38,356 nt of DNA from a virus. Made by a program: the position numbers and the translations under genes. Shown here piece after piece: positions 1 to 7,399 of the stretch (the stretch's first letter is position 1; every line of letters starts with the position of its first letter). Location of the stretch: IMG/VR virus record IMGVR_UViG_3300031730_000195, positions 1 to 38,356 of that record; one strand, written 5' to 3'. Under the pieces are notes generated by a model. The model worked only from the letters and a program-made list of their open reading frames with translations. It ran no database searches and had not been told where the DNA came from.

Positions 1-2418
1 ATGTCTGGCCATCCCATCCTGCCGCCTGATCCCATCACCTTGCCGCTGCTGCCGCTGCGGGACGTAGTGGTGTTTCCCCACATGGTGATCCCGCTGTTCG
101 TCGGCCGGCCCAAGTCCATCAAGGCCCTGGAAGCCGCCATGGAAGCCGGCCGGCAAATCATGCTGGTGGCGCAAAAAGCCGCTGGCAAGGACGAGCCCAA
201 GCCCGAGGACATGTTCGACACCGGTTGCGTGTCGAGCATCCTGCAGATGCTCAAGCTGCCCGACGGTACCGTGAAGGTGCTGGTGGAGGGCATGCAGCGT
301 GCCAATACCAGCCGGATCGATGACAACGGTGAATACTTCACCAGCGAAGTCGTGCCGGTGCCTCCGCCAGGCGATGCCACGCCCGAGGTGGAAGCGTTGC
401 GCCGTGCGGTGACGCAGCAATTCGATCAGTACGTCAAACTCAACAAGAAAATCCCGCCGGAGATCCTCACGTCGATTGCCGGCATCGATGATGCCGGCCG
501 CCTGGCCGACACGATTGCGGCGCACCTCCCGCTCAAGCTCGAAAGCAAGCAAGCCATCCTGGACATGGTGCCCGTGGGCAAGCGCCTGGAGCGGCTGCTG
601 GAGCTGGTGGAGCACGAGGTCGACATCCTGCAGGTCGAAAAGCGCATCCGTGGGCGCGTCAAGCGCCAGATGGAAAAGAGCCAGCGCGAGTACTACCTCA
701 ACGAGCAGGTCAAGGCGATCCAGAAGGAACTTGGCGAGGGCGAGGAAGGTGCCGACCTCGACGAGCTGGAGAAGAAGGTCAAGGCCGCCCGCATGCCCAA
801 GGAGGCGCGCAAGAAGGCCGACAACGAGCTCAAGAAGCTCAAGCTGATGTCGCCCATGTCGGCCGAAGCGACGGTGGTGCGCAACTACATCGACACCCTG
901 GTCAACCTGCCCTGGGCCAAGAAGACCAAGATCAAGCACGATCTGGCCAACGCCGAGCACGTGCTCAACGAAGACCATTACGGGCTTGAGAAGGTCAAGG
1001 AACGCATCCTCGAGTACCTTGCGGTGCAGCAACGCGTCGACAAGGTCAAGGCGCCGATCCTGTGCCTGGTGGGCCCCCCCGGCGTGGGCAAGACCTCACT
1101 GGGCCAGAGCGTGGCGCGGGCGACCGGACGCAAGTTCGTGCGCATGGCGCTGGGTGGCGTGCGCGACGAGGCCGAAATTCGCGGCCATCGCCGCACCTAC
1201 ATCGGCTCCATGCCCGGCAAGGTGCTGCAAAGCCTGTCCAAGGTGGGCGTGCGCAACCCGCTGTTCCTGCTCGACGAGATCGACAAGCTGGGCATGGATT
1301 TCCGGGGCGACCCGTCCAGCGCGCTGCTTGAAGTGCTGGACCCGGAGCAGAACCACACCTTCAGCGACCACTATGTGGAGGTCGATTTCGACCTGAGCGA
1401 CGTGATGTTCGTGGCGACCTCCAACTCGCTCAACATCCCGCCGGCGTTGCTGGACCGGATGGAAGTGATCCGCCTGTCGGGCTACACCGAAGACGAGAAG
1501 GTCAGCATCGCGCAGCGCTACCTGCTGCCCAAGCAGCGCAAGAACAACGGGGTGAAGGACGAGGAGATGGAGCTGTCCGAGGACGGCATCCGCGGCATCA
1601 TCCGCTACTACACGCGTGAAGCGGGCGTGCGTTCGCTGGAGCGCGAGATCTCCAAGATCTGCCGCAAGACGGTCAAAGGCCTGACGCTGAAGAAGTATGA
1701 AGGCACGGTGCGTGTCGATGAAGCCAATCTGAACGACTTCCTGGGCGTGCGCCGCTTCAACTACGGTCAGGCCGAGAAGAACAACCAGGTCGGCCAGGTG
1801 AACGGGCTGGCATGGACCGAAGTCGGTGGCGACCTGCTCACCATCGAAGCGGCCGTGCTGCCTGGCAAGGGCAACATCATCCGCACCGGCTCGCTGGGCG
1901 ACGTGATGAAGGAGTCGGTCGAGGCGGCCCGCTCGGTGGTGCGCTCGCGGGCGCGCCGCCTGGGCATCTCGGACGACATGTTCGAGAAGCGCGACATCCA
2001 CATCCACGTGCCCGATGGCGCCACGCCCAAGGACGGGCCAAGCGCGGGCATTGCCATGACCACGGCGTTCGTGTCGGCGCTCACGGGCATCCCGGTGCGT
2101 GCTGACGTGGCCATGACGGGCGAGATCACCTTGCGTGGCGAAGTCACGGGCATTGGCGGGCTGAAGGAAAAGCTCCTCGCAGCCCACCGTGGCGGCATCA
2201 AGACCGTGATGATTCCCGAAGAGAACGTGAAGGATCTGCAGGAGATCCCCGAGAACGTGAAGGACCGCCTGGAGATCGTGCCGGTGCGGTGGATCGACAA
2301 GGTGCTGGAGGTGGCCTTGCAGTCTGCCCCCAAGCCCTTGCCTGATGAAGAACCCAAGGTCGAGCCGGCCAAGCCTGCAGAACCGCCTGCGGCAGCAGCG
2401 GAGGCCATCAAGCATTGA
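1..2418 (+). CDS. lon: ATP-dependent protease Lon (LonA)
   Basis: Cytoplasmic AAA+ serine protease that unfolds and degrades damaged and regulatory proteins. The 805-residue length is normal for bacterial LonA. The N-terminal LON substrate-binding domain covers roughly residues 10-205, followed by a charged coiled-coil stretch. The AAA+ module carries Walker A GPPGVGKT at 358-365 and Walker B FLLDEID at 422-428. The C-terminal protease domain has catalytic Ser681 in DGPSAGI and Lys724 in GGLKEKL; their 43-residue spacing matches E. coli Ser679/Lys722. The tail after ~780 is rich in Pro, Ala and Glu, as in many Burkholderiales Lon proteins. The window begins exactly at the ATG, so the ribosome site and promoter are not visible. 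It is a host housekeeping gene; the tRNA genes and the prophage follow it. Function is certain from the motifs. Confidence 0.99.
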   Translation: MSGHPILPPDPITLPLLPLRDVVVFPHMVIPLFVGRPKSIKALEAAMEAGRQIMLVAQKAAGKDEPKPEDMFDTGCVSSILQMLKLPDGTVKVLVEGMQRANTSRIDDNGEYFTSEVVPVPPPGDATPEVEALRRAVTQQFDQYVKLNKKIPPEILTSIAGIDDAGRLADTIAAHLPLKLESKQAILDMVPVGKRLERLLELVEHEVDILQVEKRIRGRVKRQMEKSQREYYLNEQVKAIQKELGEGEEGADLDELEKKVKAARMPKEARKKADNELKKLKLMSPMSAEATVVRNYIDTLVNLPWAKKTKIKHDLANAEHVLNEDHYGLEKVKERILEYLAVQQRVDKVKAPILCLVGPPGVGKTSLGQSVARATGRKFVRMALGGVRDEAEIRGHRRTYIGSMPGKVLQSLSKVGVRNPLFLLDEIDKLGMDFRGDPSSALLEVLDPEQNHTFSDHYVEVDFDLSDVMFVATSNSLNIPPALLDRMEVIRLSGYTEDEKVSIAQRYLLPKQRKNNGVKDEEMELSEDGIRGIIRYYTREAGVRSLEREISKICRKTVKGLTLKKYEGTVRVDEANLNDFLGVRRFNYGQAEKNNQVGQVNGLAWTEVGGDLLTIEAAVLPGKGNIIRTGSLGDVMKESVEAARSVVRSRARRLGISDDMFEKRDIHIHVPDGATPKDGPSAGIAMTTAFVSALTGIPVRADVAMTGEITLRGEVTGIGGLKEKLLAAHRGGIKTVMIPEENVKDLQEIPENVKDRLEIVPVRWIDKVLEVALQSAPKPLPDEEPKVEPAKPAEPPAAAAEAIKH

Positions 2419-2426
2419 TTTGTGCC

Positions 2427-2432
2427 TATAAT
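2427..2432 (+). promoter_or_regulatory. possible -10 box of the tRNA operon
   Basis: A perfect TATAAT lies just after the lon stop and is followed by a GC-rich discriminator (GCGCGTC), typical of stringently controlled stable-RNA promoters. I see no good -35 at 16-18 bp upstream. A second weaker -10 (TACAAT, 2518-2523) sits closer to the tRNA-Gly 5' end, also without a clear -35. Either could drive the tRNAs. Confidence 0.4.
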
Positions 2433-2535
2433 GCGCGTCTTCGGTTGGGGCTCTGGCGCAAAAGAGCTTGAATAACGGCAAAGAAGCACGAACAAACACA
2501 AACAAGCGCCAGTCTTCTACAATCGCGGGCTCCAT

Positions 2536-2611
2536 GCGGGAGTAGCTCAGTTGGTAGAGCGCAACCTTGCCAAGGTTGAGGTCGAGAGTTCGAGACTCTT
2601 CTCCCGCTCCA
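2536..2611 (+). tRNA. tRNA-Gly (anticodon GCC)
   Basis: A complete 76-nt cloverleaf. The acceptor GCGGGAG pairs with CTCCCGC (2601-2607). The D arm is GCTC/GAGC, the anticodon stem CAACC/GGTTG with loop TTGCCAA gives GCC, and the T arm is GAGAG/CTCTT around TTCGAGA. Discriminator T is followed by encoded CCA. It reads Gly GGC/GGU codons. A terminator-like hairpin follows 21 nt later. Confidence 0.97.
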
Positions 2612-2631
2612 AACAAGCAGACCAGCAAACA

Positions 2632-2666
2632 GGGGGAAGCCTTCACGACGCGGCTTCCCCTTTTTC
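2632..2666 (+). terminator. terminator-like hairpin after tRNA-Gly
   Basis: GGGGAAGCC (2633-2641) pairs with GGCTTCCCC (2652-2660) over a 10-nt loop and runs straight into TTTTTCTT. It lies between the two tRNAs, so it may be an attenuating or processing structure if both tRNAs share a transcript. Confidence 0.65.
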
Positions 2667-2695
2667 TTGCATACTCTGGTCCAGTTTCTGAACAA

Positions 2696-2769
2696 GGCGC
2701 GGTAGCAAAGCGGTTATGCACCGGATTGCAAATCCGTGTAGGTCGGTTCGACTCCGGCCCGCGCCTCCA
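2696..2769 (+). tRNA. tRNA-Cys (anticodon GCA)
   Basis: Acceptor GGCGCGG pairs with CCGCGCC (2759-2765). The anticodon loop TTGCAAA gives GCA (Cys), the T loop is GGTTCGACTC, the discriminator is T and CCA is encoded. It is the last host gene before the integrase. tRNA 3' ends are common phage attachment sites, but I found no second copy of this 3' end at the far side of the prophage, so the tRNA seems to be a neighbour rather than the crossover site. Confidence 0.96.
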
Positions 2770-2794
2770 AATTTTCCTTGTAGATCAAGGACTT

Positions 2795-2824
2795 AACAGC
2801 CCCGGCCCGCCGGGGCTGTTTCGT
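2795..2824 (+). terminator. intrinsic terminator after tRNA-Cys
   Basis: An 11-bp perfect stem AACAGCCCCGG (2795-2805) / CCGGGGCTGTT (2810-2820) closes a CCCG loop and runs into a T-rich tail (TTTCGTTT). It ends the host tRNA transcription unit. Its presence before the putative attL supports the host/phage border lying after ~2825. Confidence 0.85.
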
Positions 2825-2846
2825 TTCTAGGTGCCGAAAACTGAAA

Positions 2847-2886
2847 AACCACCCAAAAACCGCCCAACCGGGCGGGCGAACCGCCC
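2847..2886. repeat. helically phased AACCrCCC repeats upstream of int
   Basis: AACCACCC (2847), AACCGCCC (2858) and AACCGCCC (2879) recur at 11- and 21-bp steps, i.e. one and two DNA turns, and a GGGCGG inverted element lies between the last two. They sit 74-113 bp before the integrase start, next to the candidate attL core. Arm-type sites for integrase/excisionase or an int-promoter operator are possible; this is inference from position and phasing only. Confidence 0.45.
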
Positions 2887-2914
2887 GAAGACGGATCGTG
2901 GAGGGCGTCAACGT

Positions 2915-2926
2915 GAGTACACTTTT
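2915..2926 (+). other. candidate attL core
   Basis: GAGTACACTTTT here is repeated exactly at 37920-37931, just outside the last late gene. It lies 34 bp upstream of the integrase start codon. Twelve-base repeats arise by chance in 38 kb, but the placement of both copies precisely at the edges of the phage gene set makes this the best core candidate. Confidence 0.5.
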
Positions 2927-2959
2927 GCCCTGAAATGAGCCGGAAACGGAGGGGCGAGA

Positions 2960-4102
2960 GTGGGATCGAAGCGAATTCGGAAGAACGGAACGGTGGAACT
3001 GTGCATTAAGCACAGGCTGTTGCCACGGCCGGCCTATTTCACGTTCGACACCCTCGAACTGGCGGACGCCTACGAGTCCCAATTGCAGCGCCTTCTCGCT
3101 GCTGGTCATGTCCCGCCGGAGTTGCTCCAGCCCGACAGTCCCGTGCAGCCCCTGCTGGCGCACGTGATCCGCGACTACCTGAACCATGCATCCCCCAAAG
3201 CCTCCGCAGCCGACGTGCTGGACCTGGTGCGCGAAGACGCCAACGTCGCCACGTTGCCCATGGACCGGCTCACCTTCCGGTGGGTCGAAGGGTGGGTGAA
3301 GGGTTTCAAGTTGGACCAGGGCCTGGCGCCCGGCACGATCCGCAAGCGGGTTGGCACGCTGGCCCAGTGCGTGGACTGGCACTTGCGCCGCACCGAGAGC
3401 CAGGTGGCCAACCCCCTGCGGCTGCTGCCCCGGGGTTACAGCACCTACAACGAAGCCGAACGTAAGGTCATCGGCGTGACCGAAGATGCCGCGCCGCGTG
3501 ATCGCGTGCGGGACCGGCGGCTTGAGCCTGGCGAAGAGGCCCGCATTCGGGGGGTGATGGCTGGCGAAAAGCGTGAAGACCGTGAGCGGGCGCTTGAGAT
3601 GCCCGAGCGCGAGGCCCTGCAACTGCTCTTCACGCTGGCCCTGGAAACCGCGATGCGCATGAGTGAGATGTACACGCTCACCGTGGACCAGGTGATGCTG
3701 TCGAAGCGCTCCATTGCCCTGGAGCGGACCAAGAACGGGGACAGCCGCCAGGTGCCCTTGAGCAGCGTGGCCATGGATGCCCTGCGCGAGTGGCTGGAGC
3801 GTGGCGCCCGGCCCATACCTGGCCAGGTGTTCCCCTGGTTCAACCCCGAGGCTCCTGTGCGTGATCAGGAGCGGCGCCGGGTCACCACGCGGCTGAGCCA
3901 GCAGTTCCAGCGCATCTTTGCCTATGCGGGCATCACCGACCTGACCTTCCACGATCTGCGCCACGAGGCGACCTGCCGCCTCTACGAGCGCACCAAGTTC
4001 TCCGACATCCAGATTGCCCGCGTCACCGGGCACAAGGATCCGCGGATGCTGCTGCGCTATGCCAGCCTGCGCGGATCAGACCTGGCTGCGGGCATGTGGT
4101 GA
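2960..4102 (+). CDS. int: phage tyrosine integrase
   Basis: Site-specific recombinase that would integrate and, with an excisionase, excise the prophage. Its 380 residues carry an N-terminal SAM-like core-binding region (about 70-160) and a C-terminal catalytic domain. Catalytic residues are visible: Arg233 (AMRMSEM), Lys in ERTKNGD, His331 and Arg334 in HDLRH, His358 in VTGHKD, and nucleophile Tyr367 in LLRYAS. The start is GTG at 2960, chosen because GGAGGGG lies 5-8 bases upstream and the protein begins sensibly there; no in-frame ATG is better placed. It reads away from the tRNA genes into the phage, with the putative attL and phased repeats directly upstream. The stop is only 9 bases from the convergent stop of the excisionase-like gene. 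Confidence 0.95.
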   Translation: MGSKRIRKNGTVELCIKHRLLPRPAYFTFDTLELADAYESQLQRLLAAGHVPPELLQPDSPVQPLLAHVIRDYLNHASPKASAADVLDLVREDANVATLPMDRLTFRWVEGWVKGFKLDQGLAPGTIRKRVGTLAQCVDWHLRRTESQVANPLRLLPRGYSTYNEAERKVIGVTEDAAPRDRVRDRRLEPGEEARIRGVMAGEKREDRERALEMPEREALQLLFTLALETAMRMSEMYTLTVDQVMLSKRSIALERTKNGDSRQVPLSSVAMDALREWLERGARPIPGQVFPWFNPEAPVRDQERRRVTTRLSQQFQRIFAYAGITDLTFHDLRHEATCRLYERTKFSDIQIARVTGHKDPRMLLRYASLRGSDLAAGMW

Positions 4103-4111
4103 CGGCCGCCG

Positions 4112-4543
4112 CTACGGCATGAGTACCGGCAGCGTGGGCGGGGTGCGGCGCCGCTTGCGTCCCGGGCTGGCAGGCAAGCCCACGGCCGGGTGCAGGTGCG
4201 GAATCTCGCGCTGCCGGCGGCGCTGCTCCGCTTCGTCGCGCCCGCGCTGGGCCAGGTAGGCCAGCAGGTCGGAGCGCACGAACAGCCAGTCGCGGCCGAA
4301 TTTCAGGCCCGGCAGCTCGCCGCGCCGCGCCAGCGTCTGCACGGTGCCGGGGTCGCAGTGAAGCAGATCGGCGGCGCCTTGGCTGTCGATCGTTTCGTCC
4401 GCGTTGCGGTTGGGGGCGCGGCTGTCGTCCACGTGGGGCTCGGTCGCGGTGGTCGCGCTCATGCGGTCCTTTTGTTCGATTGAAGTGGTGTTGTCCTGGG
4501 CGCCGGTGCTGGCGTGCTGTTCGTCGGCAGTCGTGGGGCCCAT
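4112..4543 (-). CDS. excisionase-family HTH DNA-binding protein
   Basis: Small DNA-binding protein, probably the recombination directionality factor (Xis-like) or an early regulator. Counting from the ATG at 4543 it has 143 residues. Residues ~52-100 form an excisionase/MerR-type winged helix (DSQGAADLLHCDPGTVQTLA, then a wing with KFGRDWLFVRSDLLAYL), followed by an Arg-rich tail. The ATG overlaps the upstream gene's stop as TGATG, favouring coupled translation. An alternative ATG at 4462 has a better ribosome site (AAAAGGAC) and would give 116 residues without the low-complexity leader. It is the last gene of the left operon and converges on int, the usual place for an excisionase in lambdoid phages. 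The Xis role is inferred from fold and position. Confidence 0.8.
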   Translation of the reverse strand: MGPTTADEQHASTGAQDNTTSIEQKDRMSATTATEPHVDDSRAPNRNADETIDSQGAADLLHCDPGTVQTLARRGELPGLKFGRDWLFVRSDLLAYLAQRGRDEAEQRRRQREIPHLHPAVGLPASPGRKRRRTPPTLPVLMP

Positions 4544-4815
4544 CAAGCGTTACCCGACATGGCGTCGTCATAGTCCCGACGCATGCGTGCGTCTTCCAGT
4601 GACGTGACCCGTGCTTCCACGCTATTGCCGGGGCCGCGGATCAGCAGGCCAGGGCCATGAGGCGGAAAAGCTTGATGGCATGCCTGCACGTCCTGCAGCG
4701 TGATGGTGACCGGCTGCGTGCCCTGCAGCTTCCAAAGCACCCACAGCAGGAGGTGTGCATCACTGGGCCGGCTGTGCGGGTCGCGCCCCGGGGGAGCCAT
4801 GTGCGCGCCGGTCAT
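4543..4815 (-). CDS. small phage protein, unknown function
   Basis: A 90-residue protein of no family I recognise. It begins MTGAHMAPPGRDPHSRPSDA, so Met6 is a possible second start; the middle (HLLLWVLWKLQGTQPVTITL) looks like a short amphipathic helix plus strand. The C-terminal part is charged (SLEDARMRRDYDDAM). No cysteine cluster, signal peptide or membrane segment is visible. Its ATG overlaps the dNMP kinase stop by four bases (ATGA) and its own stop overlaps the next start, so it belongs to the coupled early operon. GC and codon use match its neighbours, which supports it being a real gene. Function cannot be inferred beyond an early phage role. Confidence 0.8.
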   Translation of the reverse strand: MTGAHMAPPGRDPHSRPSDAHLLLWVLWKLQGTQPVTITLQDVQACHQAFPPHGPGLLIRGPGNSVEARVTSLEDARMRRDYDDAMSGNA

Positions 4816-5462
4816 GGCATCACCCCTTCCACCAGCGGCAGGTCCAGCACGCAGTACAGCACCCGGTGAACCTCGCCGGCCAGCGCATCGAGCGAGCCGT
4901 CGTTGTGGATCACCGCGTCTACCGGCAGCGTGCCGTGGGCCTCGCTGCTGTGGCCGGCGGTGTCGGCCGCCATCGCGGGCAGCTCAGGCCGATGCACGCG
5001 CACCACGTACCCGCCGAGCCGGCGCACCAGGTCTGCCTCGTTCGGCAAGCGCACGTCGGTGACCACGAAGCGCTGCCGGCCGTGGCTGCGCTGCTGGGTG
5101 ATCCACTGTTCGACCTGGCGCACCCAATACGCCGGGTCCTGCGCGCGCCGGAACTCGCTGCCCCAGCGCTGCATCAGCCAGCGAGGGCTGCGCGCTTCGT
5201 GCAGGCGGTGGCCGCGGAAGACCGCCCAGTGCAGGAAGCGCGCATCGGTGCAGTGCCGAATCGCCAGCGCCGGTTGCGTGACCTCCTTGGTGGATCGGTC
5301 GGTGAGCATGCGCAGGTCCAAGTGCCAGGCCTGCGCGACCTCAAGGCGCAGCGCATCGGCGAACGCGACCGCGGCGAAGCCGTACGGCACCAATGCCTGC
5401 GCGCAGGTGTCCTTGCCGCTGCCCGGCTGGCCGATCAGGCCAATGATGATGGGCGCCGTCAT
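4812..5462 (-). CDS. deoxynucleoside monophosphate kinase-like P-loop protein
   Basis: Probably phosphorylates dNMPs to feed phage DNA synthesis. The 216-residue protein opens with a short strand and P-loop, GQPGSGKDT at residues 11-19, where Asp follows the Walker lysine as in phage dNMP kinases of the T4 gp1 type. Further on is a DVRLPNEAD segment (core strand with Asp) and an HSSEAH region that may form the lid. The ATG at 5462 was chosen over longer upstream extensions because it overlaps the preceding stop as ATGA and places the P-loop at the N-terminus. It lies in the left early operon with overlaps on both sides. The nucleotide-kinase fold is well supported; substrate choice is family inference. 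Confidence 0.85.
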   Translation of the reverse strand: MTAPIIIGLIGQPGSGKDTCAQALVPYGFAAVAFADALRLEVAQAWHLDLRMLTDRSTKEVTQPALAIRHCTDARFLHWAVFRGHRLHEARSPRWLMQRWGSEFRRAQDPAYWVRQVEQWITQQRSHGRQRFVVTDVRLPNEADLVRRLGGYVVRVHRPELPAMAADTAGHSSEAHGTLPVDAVIHNDGSLDALAGEVHRVLYCVLDLPLVEGVMP

Positions 5463-5899
5463 GCGCGGGCCCCCAGCGCACCGGCACCGCTGCGCTGCCA
5501 GCAGGCAGCATCCAGCGCCCGCCCGGCGGGCACGGTCTTCAATCGCGGTGGCATGCCCGGCATGGCCGCCCAGCCGGCCTTGAAGCACGTGACGGCGCGG
5601 GCGCGCAGCGCGTCGGCGTGGCTGTACTGCAGGCGCAGCGTGTGTAGCACCAGGCCATCCGTGTCGCTCCAGGGCAGCGCGCGAATCTCGCTGGCCAGCG
5701 TAGGTGCCAGGTCGCACACATCGACCACCAGCCACAGCAGCCGGTCGTATTGCAGGGCGCGCAGGTAGCGCTCGTCGCGGCCCCGGGCTCGTACGGGGTG
5801 CAGGCCCACGGTGTCGCCATCCGGCCAGTGGATGGCCAGGCGCTGCGCCAGCACGGCATGGGCCCCGTGCTGCTGAATGATGCGGGTGTCCGTCAGCAT
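5459..5899 (-). CDS. early phage protein, unknown function
   Basis: A 146-residue soluble-looking protein I do not recognise. The first half alternates short strands with charged loops (AIHWPDGDTVGLHPVRARGR, then LLWLVVDVCDLAPTLASEI). The second half is helical with one well-placed Trp pair and ends in an Ala/Gly-rich tail. The start at 5899 has a clear ribosome site, AAGGAG eight bases upstream, the best in this operon, which suggests independent initiation after the 36-base gap from the preceding small gene. Its stop overlaps the dNMP kinase start by four bases (ATGA), so the two are translationally coupled and may act in the same pathway. No catalytic motif was found. Confidence 0.8.
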   Translation of the reverse strand: MLTDTRIIQQHGAHAVLAQRLAIHWPDGDTVGLHPVRARGRDERYLRALQYDRLLWLVVDVCDLAPTLASEIRALPWSDTDGLVLHTLRLQYSHADALRARAVTCFKAGWAAMPGMPPRLKTVPAGRALDAACWQRSGAGALGARA

Positions 5900-5935
5900 G
5901 TTCGAACTCCTTGAGCGAAGGCGGCAGGCGTGCGC

Positions 5936-6136
5936 CTACCGGTGGCGGGAGGTGAAAGGGGAGGGCTGCAGCAGCCACAGCACCGGCGCGCGCAGCGTGC
6001 GGCGCAGGCTGCGGCGGTGTGGGCGTGGCCGCTGGTGGCGGATGCGCGGCGGTGCCTCGAAGGCGTTGCCGGTGAAGACGCGTTGGAAGTCGGCTCCAGC
6101 CGATAGAGGCGCGTGCCGGTCGGTGCGGGGCGTCAT
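5936..6136 (-). CDS. small Arg-rich phage protein
   Basis: A 66-residue, strongly basic peptide (about one residue in four is Arg or His), with no recognised domain. Its ATG overlaps the stop of the 51-residue gene upstream (ATGA), which is the main support for it being translated. The basic character could suit nucleic-acid binding, but high-GC DNA also yields Arg-rich spurious frames, so confidence is moderate. A 36-base gap separates it from the next gene, the largest space in the operon. Confidence 0.55.
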   Translation of the reverse strand: MTPRTDRHAPLSAGADFQRVFTGNAFEAPPRIRHQRPRPHRRSLRRTLRAPVLWLLQPSPFTSRHR

Positions 6137-6288
6137 CGCTCGACCCTGACCAGGTTGCCGAAGTCATCCTGCACGGCCCAGAAGTCCAGGTACAGGCACC
6201 CCACGTAGAGCGTGCAGAAGTACAAGCCCGGCAGCGAGTAGGAGGCCTGCCAGTCGAGCCAGCCGCGTATCCGGTGGCTGCCTCTCAT
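6133..6288 (-). CDS. 51-residue phage peptide
   Basis: A short gene that starts at the ATG at 6288 and is enclosed by four-base ATGA overlaps on both sides. It encodes 51 residues beginning MRGSHRIRGWLDW, followed by an aromatic and aliphatic central stretch (SYSLPGLYFCTLYVGCLYLD) with two cysteines and a final acidic segment. The centre is hydrophobic enough to associate with membrane, though it is interrupted by Gly/Pro. Small early-operon peptides of this kind often target host proteins; no target can be named. Belief that it is real rests on the paired overlaps and an amino-acid composition unlike a random high-GC frame. Confidence 0.7.
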   Translation of the reverse strand: MRGSHRIRGWLDWQASYSLPGLYFCTLYVGCLYLDFWAVQDDFGNLVRVER

Positions 6289-6503
6289 GACTGCGGCTCC
6301 TGCGCCGTCACGGCCTCTTCCAGGCGCTCCACGTGGCTGATGGGGCAGCCGATCGTGGCGAAAGCGGCGCGCAGCGCGTGCTCGGCGTTGGCTGCCTTGA
6401 CCTGCACGAAGGGCTGCAGGCCGGAATCACTCGGGACGGGAAAGCCGTCGCGATCAAGCGGGGTGTAGTGGCAGCGGTAGCTGCGGGTGGCGTGGATTTG
6501 CAA
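6285..6503 (-). CDS. first gene of the left operon, unknown function
   Basis: Encodes 72 residues if started at the TTG at 6503, which has GTGAGG seven bases upstream; an earlier in-frame TTG at 6545 lies inside the repressor operator and has no ribosome site. The protein begins LQIHATRSYRCHYTPLDRDG and continues into a short alpha/beta fold (FVQVKAANAEHALRAAFATI), reminiscent of small phage proteins that process or bind nucleic acid, but I do not recognise a family. Its stop overlaps the 51-residue gene (ATGA). The ribosome site is buried in an 8-bp hairpin (see the separate entry), so translation may be regulated. Confidence 0.75.
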   Translation of the reverse strand: MQIHATRSYRCHYTPLDRDGFPVPSDSGLQPFVQVKAANAEHALRAAFATIGCPISHVERLEEAVTAQEPQS

Positions 6504-6507
6504 GGCA

Positions 6508-6533
6508 ACCTCACTTCGTTGATGGAGTGAGGT
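6508..6533 (-). promoter_or_regulatory. leader hairpin covering the ribosome site of the left operon
   Basis: On the minus strand ACCTCACT and AGTGAGGT form a perfect 8-bp inverted repeat with a 10-nt loop. The 3' arm contains the only Shine-Dalgarno-like GTGAGG of the TTG start at 6503. It could be a translational switch, or a boxB-like element of an antitermination (nut) site: a boxA-like GCTCTTGTT lies ~30 nt upstream (minus strand, 6568-6560). Both readings are inference. Confidence 0.45.
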
Positions 6534-6538
6534 GAAGC

Positions 6539-6577
6539 GTAGCAAACGCTACGCAAATCAACAAGAGCAAATGCTAC
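6539..6577 (-). promoter_or_regulatory. left operator pair (OL-like) and early promoter region
   Basis: GTAGCAAACGCTAC (6539-6552) is the exact reverse complement of the right-hand operator at 7374. AGAGCAAATGCTAC (6564-6577) matches the consensus at 12 of 14 positions. A -10-like TATAAG (6582-6577, minus strand) abuts the second site; no good -35 is visible. Repressor binding here would block the left early operon, as OL does in lambda. Confidence 0.75.
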
Positions 6578-6617
6578 TTATAAAGCGCTGATGCTGATTC
6601 GATTTGCTGCGTGCATG

Positions 6618-7325
6618 TCACAGGCCGCCTGAGCCCGAGCGGTCGCGTACCCGGCCGATGATCGTGATGTGCTCTGCCACAAGTTCGGGCGGCACAACTT
6701 CCTCGGCATAGCGCGGGTTGTCACTTCGCAGTACCAGCGTGCCATCCAGGTGACGAAACAGCCGCTTGACGCGCAGGCCTGTGCCGTAGCGCAAGGCGTA
6801 GACCTTGCCATCAATGATGTCGGTTTCGGCCATGTTCACCAGCACATGGTCGCCGGAGTACATGGAGGGCTCCATGCTGTCGCCGGTGACGCGAAAGCGC
6901 CGCGCATGCTTGGGATTGATCCGCTCGGAAATGAACCAACTGCGGCGGTAGTAGGCCGGCTCACTATCGGGCGGCACTTCGTAGTGGCCCTCGTGCCCGT
7001 TGCCGGCGCTGAAATGAACATCGACCTCAGGAACCGCGATCACCTCGTCGAGTGAAATCTCGGTTTTGCCATGCGGAACGGCAATGGGTGCAGCGGCAAG
7101 CATGTCGGGGGGCGGATCAAACCAACCCGCCATGCCCGGCAGGGCCTCGATGGATTGCACCGTCTTCTCTGTGACGGGACGGGTGCCGGCCAGCATCTGG
7201 CGGATGAAGGCGCCATCGCGATAGCCCAGTGCGCGGCCGAATTCGGAGCGGTTGCCCTCGAATTTCTTTTCAAGCGCTGCGGCTAAGCGCTTGAGGCGGA
7301 AAGCCTGCACTTGCTCAGGTTTCAT
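6618..7325 (-). CDS. CI-like prophage repressor, S24 self-cleaving
   Basis: Master repressor that keeps the prophage silent and is expected to self-cleave with RecA during DNA damage. The 235 residues comprise an N-terminal helix-turn-helix (about 25-62, around RSEFGRALGYRDGAFIRQML), a linker, and an S24/LexA C-terminal domain. Catalytic Ser150 (GDSMEP) and Lys187 (RVKRL) are 37 residues apart, the same spacing as LexA Ser119/Lys156, and a candidate cleavage bond Ala107-Gly108 (FSAGNG) precedes them. ATG 7325 has GAGG a few bases upstream. It is divergent from the YdaS/Cro-like gene across three palindromic operators, and reads toward the left operon, which has two more copies. All key residues are present, so it should be inducible. 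Confidence 0.93.
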   Translation of the reverse strand: MKPEQVQAFRLKRLAAALEKKFEGNRSEFGRALGYRDGAFIRQMLAGTRPVTEKTVQSIEALPGMAGWFDPPPDMLAAAPIAVPHGKTEISLDEVIAVPEVDVHFSAGNGHEGHYEVPPDSEPAYYRRSWFISERINPKHARRFRVTGDSMEPSMYSGDHVLVNMAETDIIDGKVYALRYGTGLRVKRLFRHLDGTLVLRSDNPRYAEEVVPPELVAEHITIIGRVRDRSGSGGL

Positions 7326-7334
7326 GCCTCAACA

Positions 7335-7387
7335 GTAGCAGATGCTAAAGATGCATTTGCTACTTGCTGCTGGGTAGCGTTTGCTAC
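7335..7387. promoter_or_regulatory. right operator region with three 14-bp palindromes
   Basis: Sites: GTAGCAGATGCTAA (7335-7348), GATGCATTTGCTAC (7350-7363) and the perfect palindrome GTAGCGTTTGCTAC (7374-7387). Consensus GTAGCAnnTGCTAC. They fill the 74-bp gap between the divergent repressor and cro-like genes, exactly where OR1-OR3 lie in lambda. Two further copies sit at 6539-6577. Promoter boxes in the gap are too degenerate to call. Confidence 0.85.
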
Positions 7388-7399
7388 TACCATGCTGCC

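Noticed and set aside
1096-2721. Long minus-strand open frame across lon and the tRNA genes
   Set aside because: It runs antisense to a certain lon gene and through two tRNAs; such frames are common opposite high-GC genes.
2738-2769. tRNA-Cys 3' end as attachment site
   Set aside because: No second copy of the tRNA 3' segment is visible at the right edge, and the tRNA keeps its own terminator; the 12-bp repeat fits better. The site could still lie beyond the window.
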